Shown: piece by piece, positions 9,097 to 21,240 of the stretch
Position numbering within the stretch: position 1 is the stretch's first letter
How the letters are laid out: each line of letters opens with the position of its first letter
Assembly: GCA_036426205.1 (NCBI GenBank)
Contig: CM071570.1
Coordinates: forward strand, 2,681,997 to 2,745,996
Direction: 5' to 3'
Length of the DNA stretch: 64,000 bases
From: Ascaphus truei
Lineage: Eukaryota > Chordata > Amphibia > Anura > Ascaphidae
Translations under genes and position numbers: made by a program
The notes under the pieces: model-generated
The model's database searches: none
What the model was told of the DNA's origin: nothing
Seen by the model: the letters and a program-made list of their open reading frames with translations, nothing else

Positions 9097-12055
9097 TGTA
9101 GCCAGGTCCCCCTCTGGGCTTCCCTCGGCTTGTTCCTTGCTTCCCCCTTACCTCCGATAGCATTGCGGGAGCAGGTAGAGGGGCGATCCGGTTGCCGGAG
9201 CTCCTAATCAGGCGTCGGCCATGTTTGTGCTCCAGGTACATATGCGCGCATGCGCAGACGGTTCATGCATGCGCAGTAGGCCTCAAGGGTTGCGTCGACC
9301 ATATTGGTTCACCCTGCGCATGCGCAAAGCAATAGAGCGGCGGCCATTACTCCAAACGGCTCCGCAAGGGACTACTAGTCCCATGAGCCTTAAGGACAGA
9401 GGCAGGGAGCTGGAATTAGATACCTTTGGCGCACTCAAAGGGACCACACCAGTCAGAGAAGGGAGCCAGGCAAGTAAGTAGTGTCTCAGAAGGCTGTGGG
9501 TCTGAGGCTAGGCCTAGTTTGTTCCCTTAGGCCCCAGATAGGCCCAGGCTCACATGTCATTTGTGGTTGCTTCAGGGAAGGCCCCTTAGATAGGGACGCT
9601 TCCCCATTTTACTGTTTAGTGTCAGGGACACAGTGAAGACGCTGCACGGTGATTCGTGACCTGGGGTATGGAACCAGACTACCTATGTACAGAAACTCTT
9701 AAAGGTGGGACCCTCCTACCGGAGACCCAACGCAGAGGCAGACACCATCGTGGATGATGACGTCGCTGGATCAGCGGATCCTCCTCGCTAAGTCGGCCGC
9801 ACTGAGTACTGGATTACTTGGCAGGTACCTCAACCAAGTGCACCAACAATTCACAGGGTAGCGCTACGCCATACACTTTTGGGGTGGGCCTGGACATTGG
9901 GGAAAAGGACATCAGGGCATTGTTGTAGACCAGGAATTTTAACACCATTTATATTTAAGGGCTCAGTCACAGGGCAAAACACAGTAAGTGAAATTAAAAT
10001 GAGGTTTATTTTGGATACACACAAGAATACAAAATACAAAAATATACACACTTACAGGGGCCTGGGGAATGAGATCTACCTTTCCTATGTGCAGGGACCC
10101 ACTTCAAATGGGTTTCCCCTATCCGCTTCATTGCTTCAGGATATCTCTAAGGGGTCGGGGGACATGTTTCCCACGGCATTTCCCCTCCGCTCCAGCTCCC
10201 TGCACCTCCGCGCACGCTGTGCGCCCTGCCCGCCGACTCCTTACCTCCTCCGGTCGGGCGCCGCTCCACTCCTCTGCGGCACACGCTGTCTCCACCCGCA
10301 CGCTGCCGGGTCGCGCACATGGGAGCCTTAACGGGAGCGCACGCACCCGATCCTCTCTGCCTGACCCCTGCACGCCTGGCTCCGTCCCCGCCTGCCGCAG
10401 GACACCAGGTCTATCTCCACCACTCAGCTGGCTGGCCCTCCCTCTAGGTACCTGAGCATATCTCTGGGCTTGCTTGGGAACACCTCCGCTCCACCTCTTT
10501 CTACCATTGGTCCACCAACATATATTACCCCAGTCTGTCCTCTCCTTCCTCACTCTGCATAGTTTCTTGTGGCTCTTGCTGTTCGGAGTTCTATGCCTGG
10601 CTCTCTTGTGTGTTTCAGCTCTCGCTCCAGTACCAACCCTCCCGTATGCTACCTTTGGACTTGATGTCGGCTTCCCTTTTGACTACACGTACCTCTCTAC
10701 CCCCCGGACCTGGCTTTGGACTCGACTACGCTGTTCTCTCCTATCCTCGACCCACGGCTTCTGGATCTCACTACTCAAACCTCTGGCGCCCCGGACTCGG
10801 CAAGTATCTGGCTAACCCTCTCTCTCACCAGACCCGGCAACGCACCCTACTACACTCCGGGCACGCCCTCACTGCTGTGGGTGCGTGTTATACCCTTACC
10901 CACCTCAGTACTGGGGACTGGTCAGGTCTGCGGGCAGTACAGCGTTACAATATCAGAGTGCTGTACACAGCAGACACTCTTGACAGGACTTACCAGCTGG
11001 TCACAGTCCGACTCCACACTCCTTCCCAGGGGCGGACTTCTTTCTGATGGAACTGAGGGAATCTCCACACTCCTTCCCAGAGTGTCTCTCCCTCTGAAGG
11101 ATAACCAGGTGGTCCTCTCCCTCTGAGGGTAACTCCTACTCTGACCTGCAGTGTTCCTTTTATACCTCTTGCTGGCTATGCTTTAACATTGACCAGTGGT
11201 AGCCAGCCAAGAGAAACAGTGCCTGGGGCTCAGACATGATAACTGGTTCATTTAACTAATCCCCCACCTTTGTTCTGATCTATTTCTATGGAGAGCTTCA
11301 ACTGAGGGAATTACTTAGTCTTTCTCCCTAGAAATAACAATAACAGTGGAATATCTAATTGACTTTCTTGCATGTTAATTCCATCACCACACAATTCCAG
11401 CTACTATATCTGGAACTGCTAAAACATGTATAAATGCAGACATAAGGTAATTATGTAAAAGACAGGATTTAGCATTACACACAGCTAGCCCAAATCCCAT
11501 CAAAGAACAATGTTGATTGGGGAAAGGATTGTTACAGGGAAGACAGAATACATGCTTTGAAATGCATTCTTACAGACATGGTGCATTATACATTCCCTGT
11601 TCTCCCTCTGATATTAAATTACATTTGGCTGAAATAAGCCTTACATAGCTGGCCAAGTTCCATGGATTTAGGGGTAAATAGCTGGGATTTCTCCCCACTA
11701 GGTCAGCCAGCGACCCCTACCATCACACAGGGTATTGGTGTCTAGCACCTAATGTACTTTGGGGACACTCATTGGTGGCACTGGGTTGGGGTTGTTATAC
11801 TGTGTGGTACAGAGTAATGTTTATGGTGTGTAGTAAAGGTTGTTATTATACATACAGACGTGTGTGTGTATTACTGGTATTGTTGCTGGGAGGGGCTTAT
11901 CCTGCTGTATCAGGATCCCTTTCAGGTGGAGGCGCTGCACCGAGGTGGATATCCGATCACCCCAGGCTCCCAGGGGCAGAGGCTCCGGCCTTCTGTGAGC
12001 CAACAGGTAACGGCAGTACCGGTAGTCTCTTTAGTAAGTGGGAAAGAGGGCTACA
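9097..12055 (+). mobile_element. 3-kb LTR-like element, TG...CA, with target duplication
   Basis: It starts TGTAGCCAGGTCCCC and ends GAGGGCTACA. It is flanked by CAAA at 9093-9096 and 12056-12059, with the following T also shared. It shares its start with the minus-strand unit at 54094-55760 and shares internal blocks such as 'ggtggaggcgctgcacc' (11927-11943) and 'caccccaggctccc'. A second internal segment (about 9990-11200) is pyrimidine-rich and open in several frames but encodes nothing recognisable. Best read as a long solo LTR or a non-autonomous LTR element. Nested insertions inside it are possible. Confidence 0.5.
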
Positions 12056-12059
12056 CAAA

Positions 12060-12790
12060 TATGGATAAACAGTGCCAAAAAAAACACACATTCAAAGTGC
12101 ACATATATTATACAGCAGTGTTCATTAACCATATCATAGTCCATGAGCTGTCTAAAAAGTCGGCTGATTTTCTTGAGAAATCAGAGCGTTAACTAGGCTG
12201 GAAAATCTACTCTTATGGTGCTTGGCAAATAATAATGTCCCCAAGTGGGTGTATGAAATGAAACCCGACGTCAGCTGGCAAATATCTGGAAAATCTGCTC
12301 TGATGTGGGACTTTTCTCCATGGATCGTGAGGATGTTTAAACATGGAAAGGAATAGACAAGAATGCAACCATAGTGTATTACCTCAAAATGTAGGTTGCA
12401 ATATATACCACAAGTATTAGTGAATCGGATGTACGAGAAAATTGGTAGATGTCCCAGGGAGATACTATCAAATCACCAAAAATAGGGGACATATACGGGA
12501 CATACTGGTGCAACCATAAATGGGCTTGGAGGATGTAGTACAAACCTATTTTAATAAAAACTAAACTAAAACAAAATCAATCGACTCGGTCAAAAATCCA
12601 ATAACATCATTCAAATGCAAAAAAGAACTTTTTTTTGGCATCAATGACGATGGGTTCAAATTGAAATCCTACTCAGGAGAATTCACTAGGTCATGAGCCG
12701 GTAAGCAGAGGGTGACGGTGTAAGTGCTGGATCCCGATTGGTCTGCCTGGTGTGCTGTAGACGTGCTGTTCCGTGTACTTGCTTCTCCAA
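12060..12790. other. Unassigned DNA
   Basis: No coding or repeat identity. AT-rich at 12530-12640. The end of this stretch leads into a degenerate tail motif (12793-12815). Confidence 0.3.
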
Positions 12791-12792
12791 AC

Positions 12793-12815
12793 CCATGAGG
12801 AAGCGACGCGTAGGG
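12793..12815 (+). other. Degenerate retroelement tail motif
   Basis: 'catgaggaagcgacgcgtag' resembles the CTGANGAAG...ACGCGT pattern of the hammerhead-like tails elsewhere in the window, but stem II is absent. The Harbinger-like element begins 12 bases downstream. Confidence 0.25.
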
Positions 12816-12950
12816 TGAAGGGTTAAGGCCTCGGACATAGTGCACTGAGCAGCGCTGAGCAGTGCTCTCGCTTGCTGACGCTCACGCTACCAGGAGCTTT
12901 TTGCTGTCCTGACAGAGGAGACAGCAAGCGCGCTTGGGAGGCGGGTAGCA

Positions 12951-13070
12951 CTGTGTGTGTGTGTGTGTGTGACTTGGTAGCTGTCAGTGTGTGTGTGTGT
13001 GTGTCACTTTGAAGTGTTCTGTGTGTTTGTGTGTCACTGGGGAACGTGTGTGTGTGTGTGTGTGTGTGTA
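12951..13070. repeat. (TG)n microsatellite clusters
   Basis: Three TG-rich runs are separated by short unique spacers such as 'acttggtagctgtcag' and 'cactttgaagtgttc'. They lie inside the Harbinger-like element. Confidence 0.9.
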
Positions 13071-13164
13071 TATTATATAATATTTAAAAATTTAAAAAAA
13101 AAAAGACGTGGGGAGAATAAATTATTTATTAACATTGTGCAACTTTGATAAATATATTCAAGCA

Positions 13165-13696
13165 CGCACGCAAACACACACACACACACAAAAGCAGGAC
13201 ACACAGGGAGAGAGTATGAGAGAGAGACTGAGAAAGGAGAGAGTAGAGAAACAAGACACACACAGCAAAGAAACAGAAGAGACGATCAACACAGGAGAAC
13301 AGCAGCGACACAAGCAAGGCACACGACAGCACACACACACAAACACACACACAAGCACAACCAAACACACACAACACGACTAGCACACACGACAAACAGC
13401 ACTACACACACCACACTACAATCACATCAAACAAAGCACACGACTGACAGCACACACACACACATCACACACAAGGACAACACACAGGAAAAGGCACACA
13501 GACCCACGAAATTGGTGAGACCCACCCACAGGAGAGAGACAGCAACACCATGGACAAACACAGGAGGAGAGACAACAGGAGGAGAGAGACCACACACAAC
13601 AATCGATACATGAACACTCCATCAGAACCACACACAATACACGTCACCACTACACACACAGCCATTCACACCACACACCACACACCACACACACAC

Positions 13697-13728
<32 letters not shown>

Positions 13729-13745
13729 CACACACACAACACACA

Positions 13746-13776
<31 letters not shown>

Positions 13777-13850
13777 CACCACACACACACACCACCACAC
13801 AACACCACAACACATGCACACAACACACACCACTGCACAAACACACACCG
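13165..13850. repeat. (CA)n-rich cryptic simple sequence
   Basis: Long stretch of ACACAC interspersed with AGAGAG and CACGAC. The purest part is 13640-13850. The strand bias opposite to 12951-13070 (TG, then CA) adds a further inverted aspect to the element. Open frames here encode only TH/VC repeats. Confidence 0.9.
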
Positions 13851-13854
13851 GAGA

Positions 13855-14270
13855 CAGGGACCGAGCAGAAGGGGGGGCAGGGGAACCGGAGGCAGAAGGG
13901 GGGGCAGGGACCGAGCAGAAGGGGGGCAGAGGAACGGCAGCAGGAAGGAGGAGGAGGGGCAGGGACCGGAGCAGAAGGGGGGCAGGGGACGGAGCAGAAG
14001 GGGGGGCAGGGACCGGAGCAGAAGGGGGGCAGGGACCGGAGCAGAAGGGAAACAGCGATCGGGGCAGGAGGGGGGCAGGGACCGGAGCAGAAGGGGGGCA
14101 GGGACCGGAGCAGAAGGGGGGCAGGGACCGGAGCAGAAGGGGGGCAGGGACTGGAGCAGAAGGGAAACAGCGATCGGGGCAGGAGGGGGGCAGGGACCGG
14201 AGCAGAAGGGAGACAGCGATCGGGGCAGGAGGGGGGCAGGGACCAGAGCAGAAGGGAGACAGCGATCGGG
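13855..14270. repeat. 23-bp G-rich minisatellite
   Basis: The unit is gggaccggagcagaaggggg plus gca. Variants carry 'gaaacagcgatcggggcagg' in alternating blocks, so a higher-order pattern of two unit types is present from about 14040 on. Open frames on both strands are compositional. Confidence 0.85.
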
Positions 14271-14581
14271 GCATCACCCTCTCCCCTCCTACACACACAA
14301 CACACACAACACAATGCCTTCTGTCTTCTGTCTGGTAATGGCGGCTCTGCAGGGAACCGGCTGCAGCCCCATTGGATGGGAGCGGTCACATGACCGCTCC
14401 TCCGCTTCCCCGAGCACCAAATATATCAGTTTGGCGCTCGGGGAAGAGTTTCTCCTCCTCAGCGCGCATCAGCAGGGAGAAACTATAGCCGCGCTGATAA
14501 CAGATGCAGGGGCGTTCTGCATCTGTTCAGCGCGGCTCAGCCCGCCTCAGCACGCCTGAGTGCTCTATGGCCCGGGCCTAA

Positions 14582-15830
14582 TACAGAAGTGATCCGGAGG
14601 CTCCCCAGCTGTAGCTTGAGCAAGTCCGCGATGTCTTCCGGAGAGGTCGGTCTGTGCACGCGACTGGCGAGGAGGTTTTCCAGATGGCTAGCTGACGCCG
14701 GGTTTGATTTCATACACCCACTTGGTGACATTATTATTTGTCCAACTGCCCCTCACCTTTCTCCTTCACCATTTATCCTAAATGTTGTAGCCAGAAGTTA
14801 TCAGACCCCTCCCAAGTCTGACTTTAAAAAATACATTAACAATACTTATAGGTTTCAGATAAGCTCCTGTAGTCTACACTGACAGGAACTAACGTGTACC
14901 TATTTTCATGTGTCCAGTGTCGGAGGGTCTGCCCTTGTATTACTGTGTACTGTAGATGGATGGTGCTATATAAAGATATACATGCATACTTCTGTATTTG
15001 GCTCAAATGGTCCTTATCTGTCACATATTCCAGTGTTAGGATTTCTGATAAGAAAACACAGAGACTGGACCAGTGAAGGGGCTGATTAGGATTATGGGAG
15101 CCGCAGGGTTGTTGAGTATCTGAAAACATTAATTAAATGTAAGTTGTAAAAATGGATGGAATGAAAAGCGATCGGTCCGGCTTTGGTTCATAGATAGGCA
15201 ACAACCTGTGAAGTACTTATGTAGCGACTTAAATGGCAATGATTGCTTTACCACTCATTCAAGTCCAACCACCTGACAGGTTAGCTCTCTGTTGCATGAA
15301 TGTTCTGCAGGTAATTCTCCAGTACCTCATTCATCCCGGCACATTTATCTCACACATCTGTTACATATTTAGAAAGGAAGCTTGGTGAAAACATGCAGTA
15401 AAAGGACAATATTAACATCTCTTAGACTTTGGCGATGTATAGTACAGTAGTTGTCTCTGTTCATCCATGTGCCCTCTACAGTTGTAAGAAATGTTCCCTC
15501 ATGTTCAAAGTAAGAACCAAAATCAGATATTAGCAAACTACTCCTTATTCCAAAAGAATGATGATTTGATGTTATCACAAATCAGGGAACACAGGAAATG
15601 AAGTTGAAAATAATTCACTTTAGGTTGAGGGGGTTACCAGACTCTCAATAAAGGTATTAAGCCAGTCTGGTTACCTCTGATCCATACTTGGGGTTTTAGA
15701 GTGTCAGCTCTTGAAACTGTTTATTGTATCCACAATGTATGTAATTATACCACAATAAAGAATTTTCTGTGTTTTACCTTTTCAGGGATGCCAGCAAGCA
15801 GATATTGCTAGGCTATGAGTTTCAAGGGGG
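14582..15830. other. Unassigned DNA
   Basis: No recognisable gene. 14840-15130 is open on both strands without domain features. No repeat was identified with confidence. Confidence 0.3.
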
Positions 15831-17190
15831 GGTTTATGGAGAAGGGGTTGTCAGAATGTGTCTAGGTAGCGGGGTTCCAGAGTTGCTGGATACCCCAAAA
15901 ATGTACCGAGAATCGGGTCGGATTCTCGAATATATTGAGACATATTGCTCCGGCAAAATCTCCCCTTGAGAACGCTTGCACAACTCACCGCTAGGATTCC
16001 CTGCTTCAGCACAGACCAGAAAGGTAAATGGGGCATAGGGATGTGTGGAATCCCTGAAACGGTAAAGGGGTCCCTAGTATAAGGGGGGATGCCCAGTTAA
16101 TGCCCTGATCACCCATAACCTGGTATAGGGGTTCTGGGGGTACTCCAACCATAGATAAGGTTGCGAGAGTTTTTACAAGTCTAAGTCCGGTTTTCAGTGT
16201 GTGGGGATAATGCTGGTGACAATGAACTGGCACGCTTTCTCATTCTATTCCCCATAACCAAAGGACTTAGAATAAATATGAGAAAGTACATTTTATTAAA
16301 GTGTATGTAAAGTACATCTGCTTGTGCAAGGTATGTGAGCTGGGAACTTCCAGGTCCACGGTTCCGAGAGACCATGTGGTACCAAGCTTGGTGCCATCAA
16401 GTCTGCTCGGGTCCCGGACATGAAAGCCTCAGAGGTTGCCAAGGTGTTAAAGCTATTTGGGCAGCGGAGTTAGCCATACTGCGAGGAGCCTAACTCAGCG
16501 GGTGGCTTCTGACTGACAAGTGGCAGAGGTGCCAGGTTGGCGCATGCCCTTGTCAGATTCCATATCTGAGCTTACCCGGCTTAGATAGGCTGGTAGGATT
16601 TTTCCAACGCTCGGATTGGCTGGAGTATTTCACGAACGAACTCTGAAATACTATAAGAATCCCTCAGCCAATACGTTCGCGAGATTCTAAGCGCCAAGAC
16701 AGCAGCGGCCAATTTTGAAATCCCCAAAAGATGCTCAGAGAAAAATAGCAGCGAGCCGGCTTCAGAAATTTCAAGGTGTGAAATTTTCGAAGTCCCATGT
16801 TTCGGGGCCAAGTTCAGAGAATAGAACGTAGTGGTCGCGGCTGGGATTGCAAGCCGAAAAGAGTACCAGGATGTTTGGTACTAGCTCCCAGTCAAGGGAT
16901 TTCAGCTCCTCCGGAGCGGATACAGCGGTGGCGTCAGGACCTTCAGGCTGATTTGCGTTCCAGGACATTTTGGGACAAGTCCCGGTCAACCTAAAGACTT
17001 TGTTTTATGTGACATTTCACTTAGGAAAGTCCAGTTTTGTAGCCCCCAGTAAGTGTGTTTCCTTCTGTATTCTGTAATCCACTGTGTGTACGTCTGTTTC
17101 TATGGAATAAATTACAATTTGTTTTACCATTTTGTTTTGCTCAATGAATGACCCTGTTAAAAAGATGTAATTACCTGGTCTCCCGAGACA
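15831..17190 (+). mobile_element. Dispersed long repeat, copy 1 (LTR candidate)
   Basis: It aligns by eye over its length with 24836-26330 and with parts of 33290-34808 and 41400-42921. Shared blocks include 'gtcagaatgtg.ctaggta', 'ccctgcttcagca', 'agaaaggtaaatgggg', 'cccagttaatgccc', 'gttggtgccagc'-type and 'ggtcgcggctggnattgcaa'. It ends with an AATAAA-containing segment and 'acctggtctcccgagaca'. A terminal AATAAA followed by a ...GAGACA/TGTGACA end suggests an LTR, but the 5' boundary is unclear and no target duplication was found. Confidence 0.5.
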
Positions 17191-18300
17191 ACAAGGCACA
17201 ATAACTTTATGGTGGGTGTAGGACACATATGCAGAGGTACAATCAGGGAGACCTATTTGAGGAAAATAAACCATGGGTTTTATTTAACCTGTAGCTTCAA
17301 ACAATACATCTTTATGAAAGGAACCAAACAAACAAACATCCTATCCCTGTGTAAGGGCTGATTCGCTTTCCCAGTCCCTATCTGCAGGGCTGGGAGGATA
17401 AGCCTCTTTCCAACCTTTGACCCCAAAGTCCAAAGAGGTACCTGTAAGCAGGGGGCTCTTTATGTCAGTCTCTGGGTTGTGTCCATTGGGGGACCACCCT
17501 TTAGTGGGTTCCAGGGTCCTCTGCGCCCTGGATGTAGAGGGTCTAGTTTCTGGGTATCTTGCTGGCAACACAGTTCCTCTGTGCTCAAGAGATCTCCTGC
17601 AGTTCAAGCAGGAGGGTTTTCTACCTGTCTGATGAGCCAGATGGAGACTGTTTAATTGTCTGTAGCTGCAATTAACCAGTTCCCTGCTGTATTCCTCAGA
17701 CCAATACAGGCTTTCTATTGAAGCCCTTTTAGACCGGGGTTCTGCCCTGTCATTGTGTGTACAAAAGTGATTCAATCCTCCACTGACACTAGTAAAGATA
17801 ATAATCCCAATGAGTCAATGCAGATGTCTCCCAAAAGTCCCCCAACCAACTTCATCCTATACTCTCATATCATAGAGTGGTAATAAAACAATATATGCCT
17901 ATGCTCACCCCGCTATATAAGTACATTTCTGATACTGAAGGCTCTGCTGGTAAGGACATCACAAGTAGCCTTTACCCGTTATGTAATTGCTAATTTGACA
18001 ATAGAAAAGATGTCTCCCACTCAGCAATTTAAATAGAACTAACCTAGTGTTATGTACTTTAATGTTTGTTTAGCTGAAGAGCCCCAGTCCTAGAAGTATG
18101 TTTCTTAGTATTGAACCCAACACACATTCCTAAGAAAAAGAAAGCATCCATCCTATTACCAGCCTCCAGTATAACTTGGAGCTGGATACCCCGAGGTACG
18201 TGTCATGAGTGAAGCCAATCAATTAACAACTGGCATCAAAAAGAACAGCGATAGGAGACAAGAACAGGGGTATATACTGTACGTTTATTTACTTTGTCAC
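17191..18300. other. Unassigned DNA
   Basis: 17340-17775 is open on the minus strand (144 codons) but lacks recognisable domains. The rest shows nothing identifiable. Confidence 0.3.
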
Positions 18301-18314
18301 AGATTTATGTGAAT

Positions 18315-18375
18315 ATTGCACCTGAGGAAGGGAGGTCCCCAAAACCTTGTGTGTTTGCAACCTGTAAATAAACCA
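18315..18375 (+). other. Penelope-type tail with degenerate hammerhead-like core
   Basis: CTGAGGA (18322-18328) is followed by AGGGAGGTCCCC, a short GGG/CCC stem, then AAAACC, and about 25 bases later 'gtaaataaacc'. The order matches the other tails in the window, but the stem is short and the GAAA box is altered. Confidence 0.35.
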
Positions 18376-19062
18376 CCTTATTAGGCTATAATGTCTGGTG
18401 TCAGACTTTATTAGATCAATGCGGCAAGAAGATATCCAGCTGCAAGTTAAACTAGGTGGCAGAAGTGGGATCCCGGCCACTCTTCAACTGCCTGCACCTT
18501 ACACAGAAAAAGGACACCCACTGTAATTATCTATAAGGAGTGCGGTAAGATCCATCACCTTTATCCTATCCTCTAGTATAAAGGGAATAAGGGGTGGTAA
18601 AGTGGAGGGGGTCGATTGTCACAGGCTTCATCCTATTTGCAATCCAGGTAAAACAACAAGAGACAAGTAACCCCGGGTATTTTAACTCTTTTGCTGCCGG
18701 CAGAGCTATGCTTTGCAATGCGTTGCAGACAGACCCCATTGGTCAGCGAGATATTTACATTGCTAAAGCAGCCCCGGACAGTGCACATTCCTCATGGGTT
18801 AATGATGTCAAAGACTCATTCTGCAATAGATTTTATGCGAGTGCTCATCACAGATCAATGGCTTTTAAGTGACTCCTCTCACAATAAATTGTACTTGAGC
18901 CCATACACTGTCCACATTGCAAACTCTGGAGCTGCATTTAATTGGTGACACGTGCTGCCCTCCCGCTGAATGTAAAACTCATTCTTCCCTTTTGTTGCAT
19001 GAAAGTGGGACTTAAGTGACAAAGATGACTTTGTGAAATTGACACCATTGAGCTGACCGTGT
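18376..19062. other. Unassigned DNA
   Basis: Nothing recognisable. Two short frames overlap at 18594-18948 without domain features. Confidence 0.3.
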
Positions 19063-19136
19063 GTGTTTCTGTCGCGTCATCTCTGTCTGAGCGTCCCACA
19101 CCTTCACTTACTACTCAACAGCAAAACACAATTAGG

Positions 19137-19905
19137 TGAGCGCAGACCTGCCCCTATACTGGAGCACAAACCTATCCCTGTACCAGAGCTCAGACCTGCC
19201 CCTATACCGGAGCTCAGACCTGCCCCTATACCGGAGCTCAGACCTGCCCCTATACCGGAGCTCAGACCCGTCCCTATACCGGAGCTCAGACCTGCCCCTA
19301 TACCGGAGCTCAGACCTGCCCCTATAAGGGAGCACAAACCTATCCCTGTACCAGAGCTCAGACCCGCCCCTATACCAGAGCGCAGACCTACCCCTATATC
19401 AGAGCTCAGACCTGCTCCTATATCGGAGCTCAGACCTGCTCCTACACCAGAGCTCAGACCTGCCCCTATACCGGAGCTCAGACCTGCTCCTATACCGGAG
19501 CTCAGACCTGCCCTATATCGGAGCCAGACCTTCTGTCCTACACCAGATCTCAGACCTGCCCCCTATATCGGAGCTCAGACCTGCCCCTATATAAGCTCAA
19601 ACCTGCCCCTATACGGAGCTCAGTCCTGATCTCCTAACCAGAGCTCAAACCTGCCCCTATCCGGAGCTCAGACATGCTCTAAACAGCTAAACCGATCCTA
19701 TACAGAGCTCAGACCTGCCCCTATACCGGAGCTCAGACCTGCTCCTATACCAGAGCTCAGACCTGCCCCTATATCGGAGCTCAGACCTGCTCCTACACCA
19801 GAGCTCAAACCTGCCCCTATACCGGAGCTCAGACTTGCCACTATACCGGAGCTCAGACCTGCTCCTACACCAGAGCTCAGACCTGTCCCTATACTGGAGC
19901 TCAAA
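19137..19905. repeat. 24-bp minisatellite
   Basis: The unit is cctgcccctataccggagct plus caga (24 bp), about 30 copies. 19137-19510 and 19700-19900 are regular. 19510-19700 is disrupted by indels. Because 24 is divisible by three, the array translates to an octapeptide repeat (PAPIPELR) and stays open on both strands. No start context, flanking exon or signal supports a protein. Confidence 0.9.
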
Positions 19906-20560
19906 AACATTGAATTGAAATTTGGAGCTACAGTCACGTGATGCGAGCTGGTTCAGCCAATAAAGGCGAACCAGCTCCGTGACGCGTTCGTTACACGCCC
20001 CCAAACGCCGCGATCTGCCTCCTGCAGTTTGAGCACAGATCGCTGGGCTACAGGAGCGCCAACGCTAGCAAGTAGGTGTAGCGCCCTGTCTGAGCGAGCC
20101 CTAAGGCTGAGATGTAAGGAGGGGCAAATAATTTTATTGGAAGCCAGGAGAGGGATTTTTTAAATGTATTTTTTATTCGATTTTGAATAGTATGAAACAA
20201 TATAAATACAATAATTAAACATACATAGCAGAATGAATATATATATATAAAATATTTAAAACACTGAATACCATACTGTCAAATCATCTATAGTATATAA
20301 TATAAATCTAGCATGAAAAAAACTAAACTTATTAATAACTATTAAACGTTTACCCTCCCACCCCGCCCCTCACCCCCTCACCCCTCACCCCCTCACCCCC
20401 TCACCCCCTCACCATAGCACATATATTATCTAAGAATTCTGTAAGAACATTAGACATTGCCACAACATAATAAAACACCATCTTCACATCTGAGACCTCT
20501 TCATTTCAGAATAAATAAATATGCATTTATATGAAAAACAAAAATTCCAATTTTTATTAA
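19906..20560. other. Unassigned DNA, AT-rich with a short C-rich run
   Basis: 20160-20340 is AT-rich. 20357-20412 is a CCCCTCAC short tandem repeat. A poly-T-like start followed by a C-rich block is reminiscent of the L1 tail at 47861, but I would not assign it. Confidence 0.3.
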
Positions 20561-21240
20561 AAGGAGAGGGAATTTAGCAGAAGAGATACCGAGACAGATT
20601 TAGGAGAGAGTAAAGTGCTTCTAGCAGTAGCGTTTAGGACACATTGTAGGGGAGAGAAGGGAGACCAGGAAGGCCGGACAGTAGAAAGTTACAATATTAA
20701 AAGCGGGAGAGAACAAGGGCCTGCGTCAAAGTGTTAGCAGTAGAGGGACAGAGGAAAGGGCGGATCTTTGCAATGTTTTAGCTACATTGTGAATGTGTGA
20801 GGAGAATGTGAGGGAGGAGTCCCGTGTGACCCCTAAGCAGCGTGCTTGTAATACTGGGCAGTAGGGCCAGGAAGGAAGTATGAGGAGCTTTGTCTACAAT
20901 AAGTTAAGCTTGAGTCAGCAGAGGGTCAAGCAGGATGATACAGCGGAGAGACATTCAGAGACCTTGGTCTGGACAGCAGGTGTAAGGTAAAGGTAAATGT
21001 GTATGTTGTCAGCATTGAGGTGATATTTGAACCCAAAAGATCTGACAAGGTCATCTAGAGAGAGTGTGTAAAAAGAAAAGAGAAGTGGTCCCAGGACAGG
21101 GCCCTGTGGTACCTCCCACAGAGAGATCGATGGAGGAGGAAGAGGTGTTAGCGAATGAGACACTGAAAGTAGAATGGCAGAGCTAAGAGGAAATCCAGTA
21201 CCAAGAGTATGGACAATGGGAAGGGTTATGGTCACTGAGT
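20561..21240 (-). pseudogene. L2-type LINE reverse transcriptase remnant
   Basis: On the minus strand the frame reads '[19 protein letters not shown]' and then '[19 protein letters not shown]'. These are the VPQG and YADD blocks of an L2/Jockey-type reverse transcriptase, with the catalytic YADD changed to NADN. The remainder (20561-20915) is colinear L2-like sequence with stops. Non-functional. Confidence 0.65.

Larger units (their letters stand above)
12827..14578. mobile_element. Harbinger-like DNA element with repeat-expanded interior
   Basis: The left end is GGCCTCGGACATAGTGCACT and the inverted right end is GGCCCGGGCCATAGAGCACT. Both are flanked by TAA (12824-12826 and 14579-14581), matching the 3-bp TWA duplication of PIF/Harbinger transposons. 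Inner parts of the ends also mirror one another (agcagcgctgagcagtgc against gcgtgctgaggcgggctg). There is no transposase. The interior is almost entirely TG/CA repeats and a 23-bp minisatellite. Confidence 0.6.

Noticed and set aside
10128..11126. Several 110-150 codon frames in a pyrimidine-rich region, possible host exon
   Set aside because: They overlap in different frames and strands, show no domain, and lie inside an LTR-like unit bounded by target duplications.
13550..14389. Long open frames on both strands (255-262 codons)
   Set aside because: CA repeats and the 23-bp array give TH-, VC-, GRD- and P-rich products only.
15849..17190. Exact LTR boundaries TGTCAGAATGTG...GAGACA
   Set aside because: Similarity with the copy at 24836 continues upstream of the TG and no flanking duplication is present, so the 5' boundary is not established.
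17341..17775. 144-codon minus-strand frame
   Set aside because: No domain, composition unremarkable, no neighbour or splice context; kept as unassigned DNA.
19063..19629. 188-codon frame with octapeptide repeat PAPIPELR
   Set aside because: Arises from a 24-bp minisatellite that is open in several frames and on both strands; no start context, exon signals or flanking homology.
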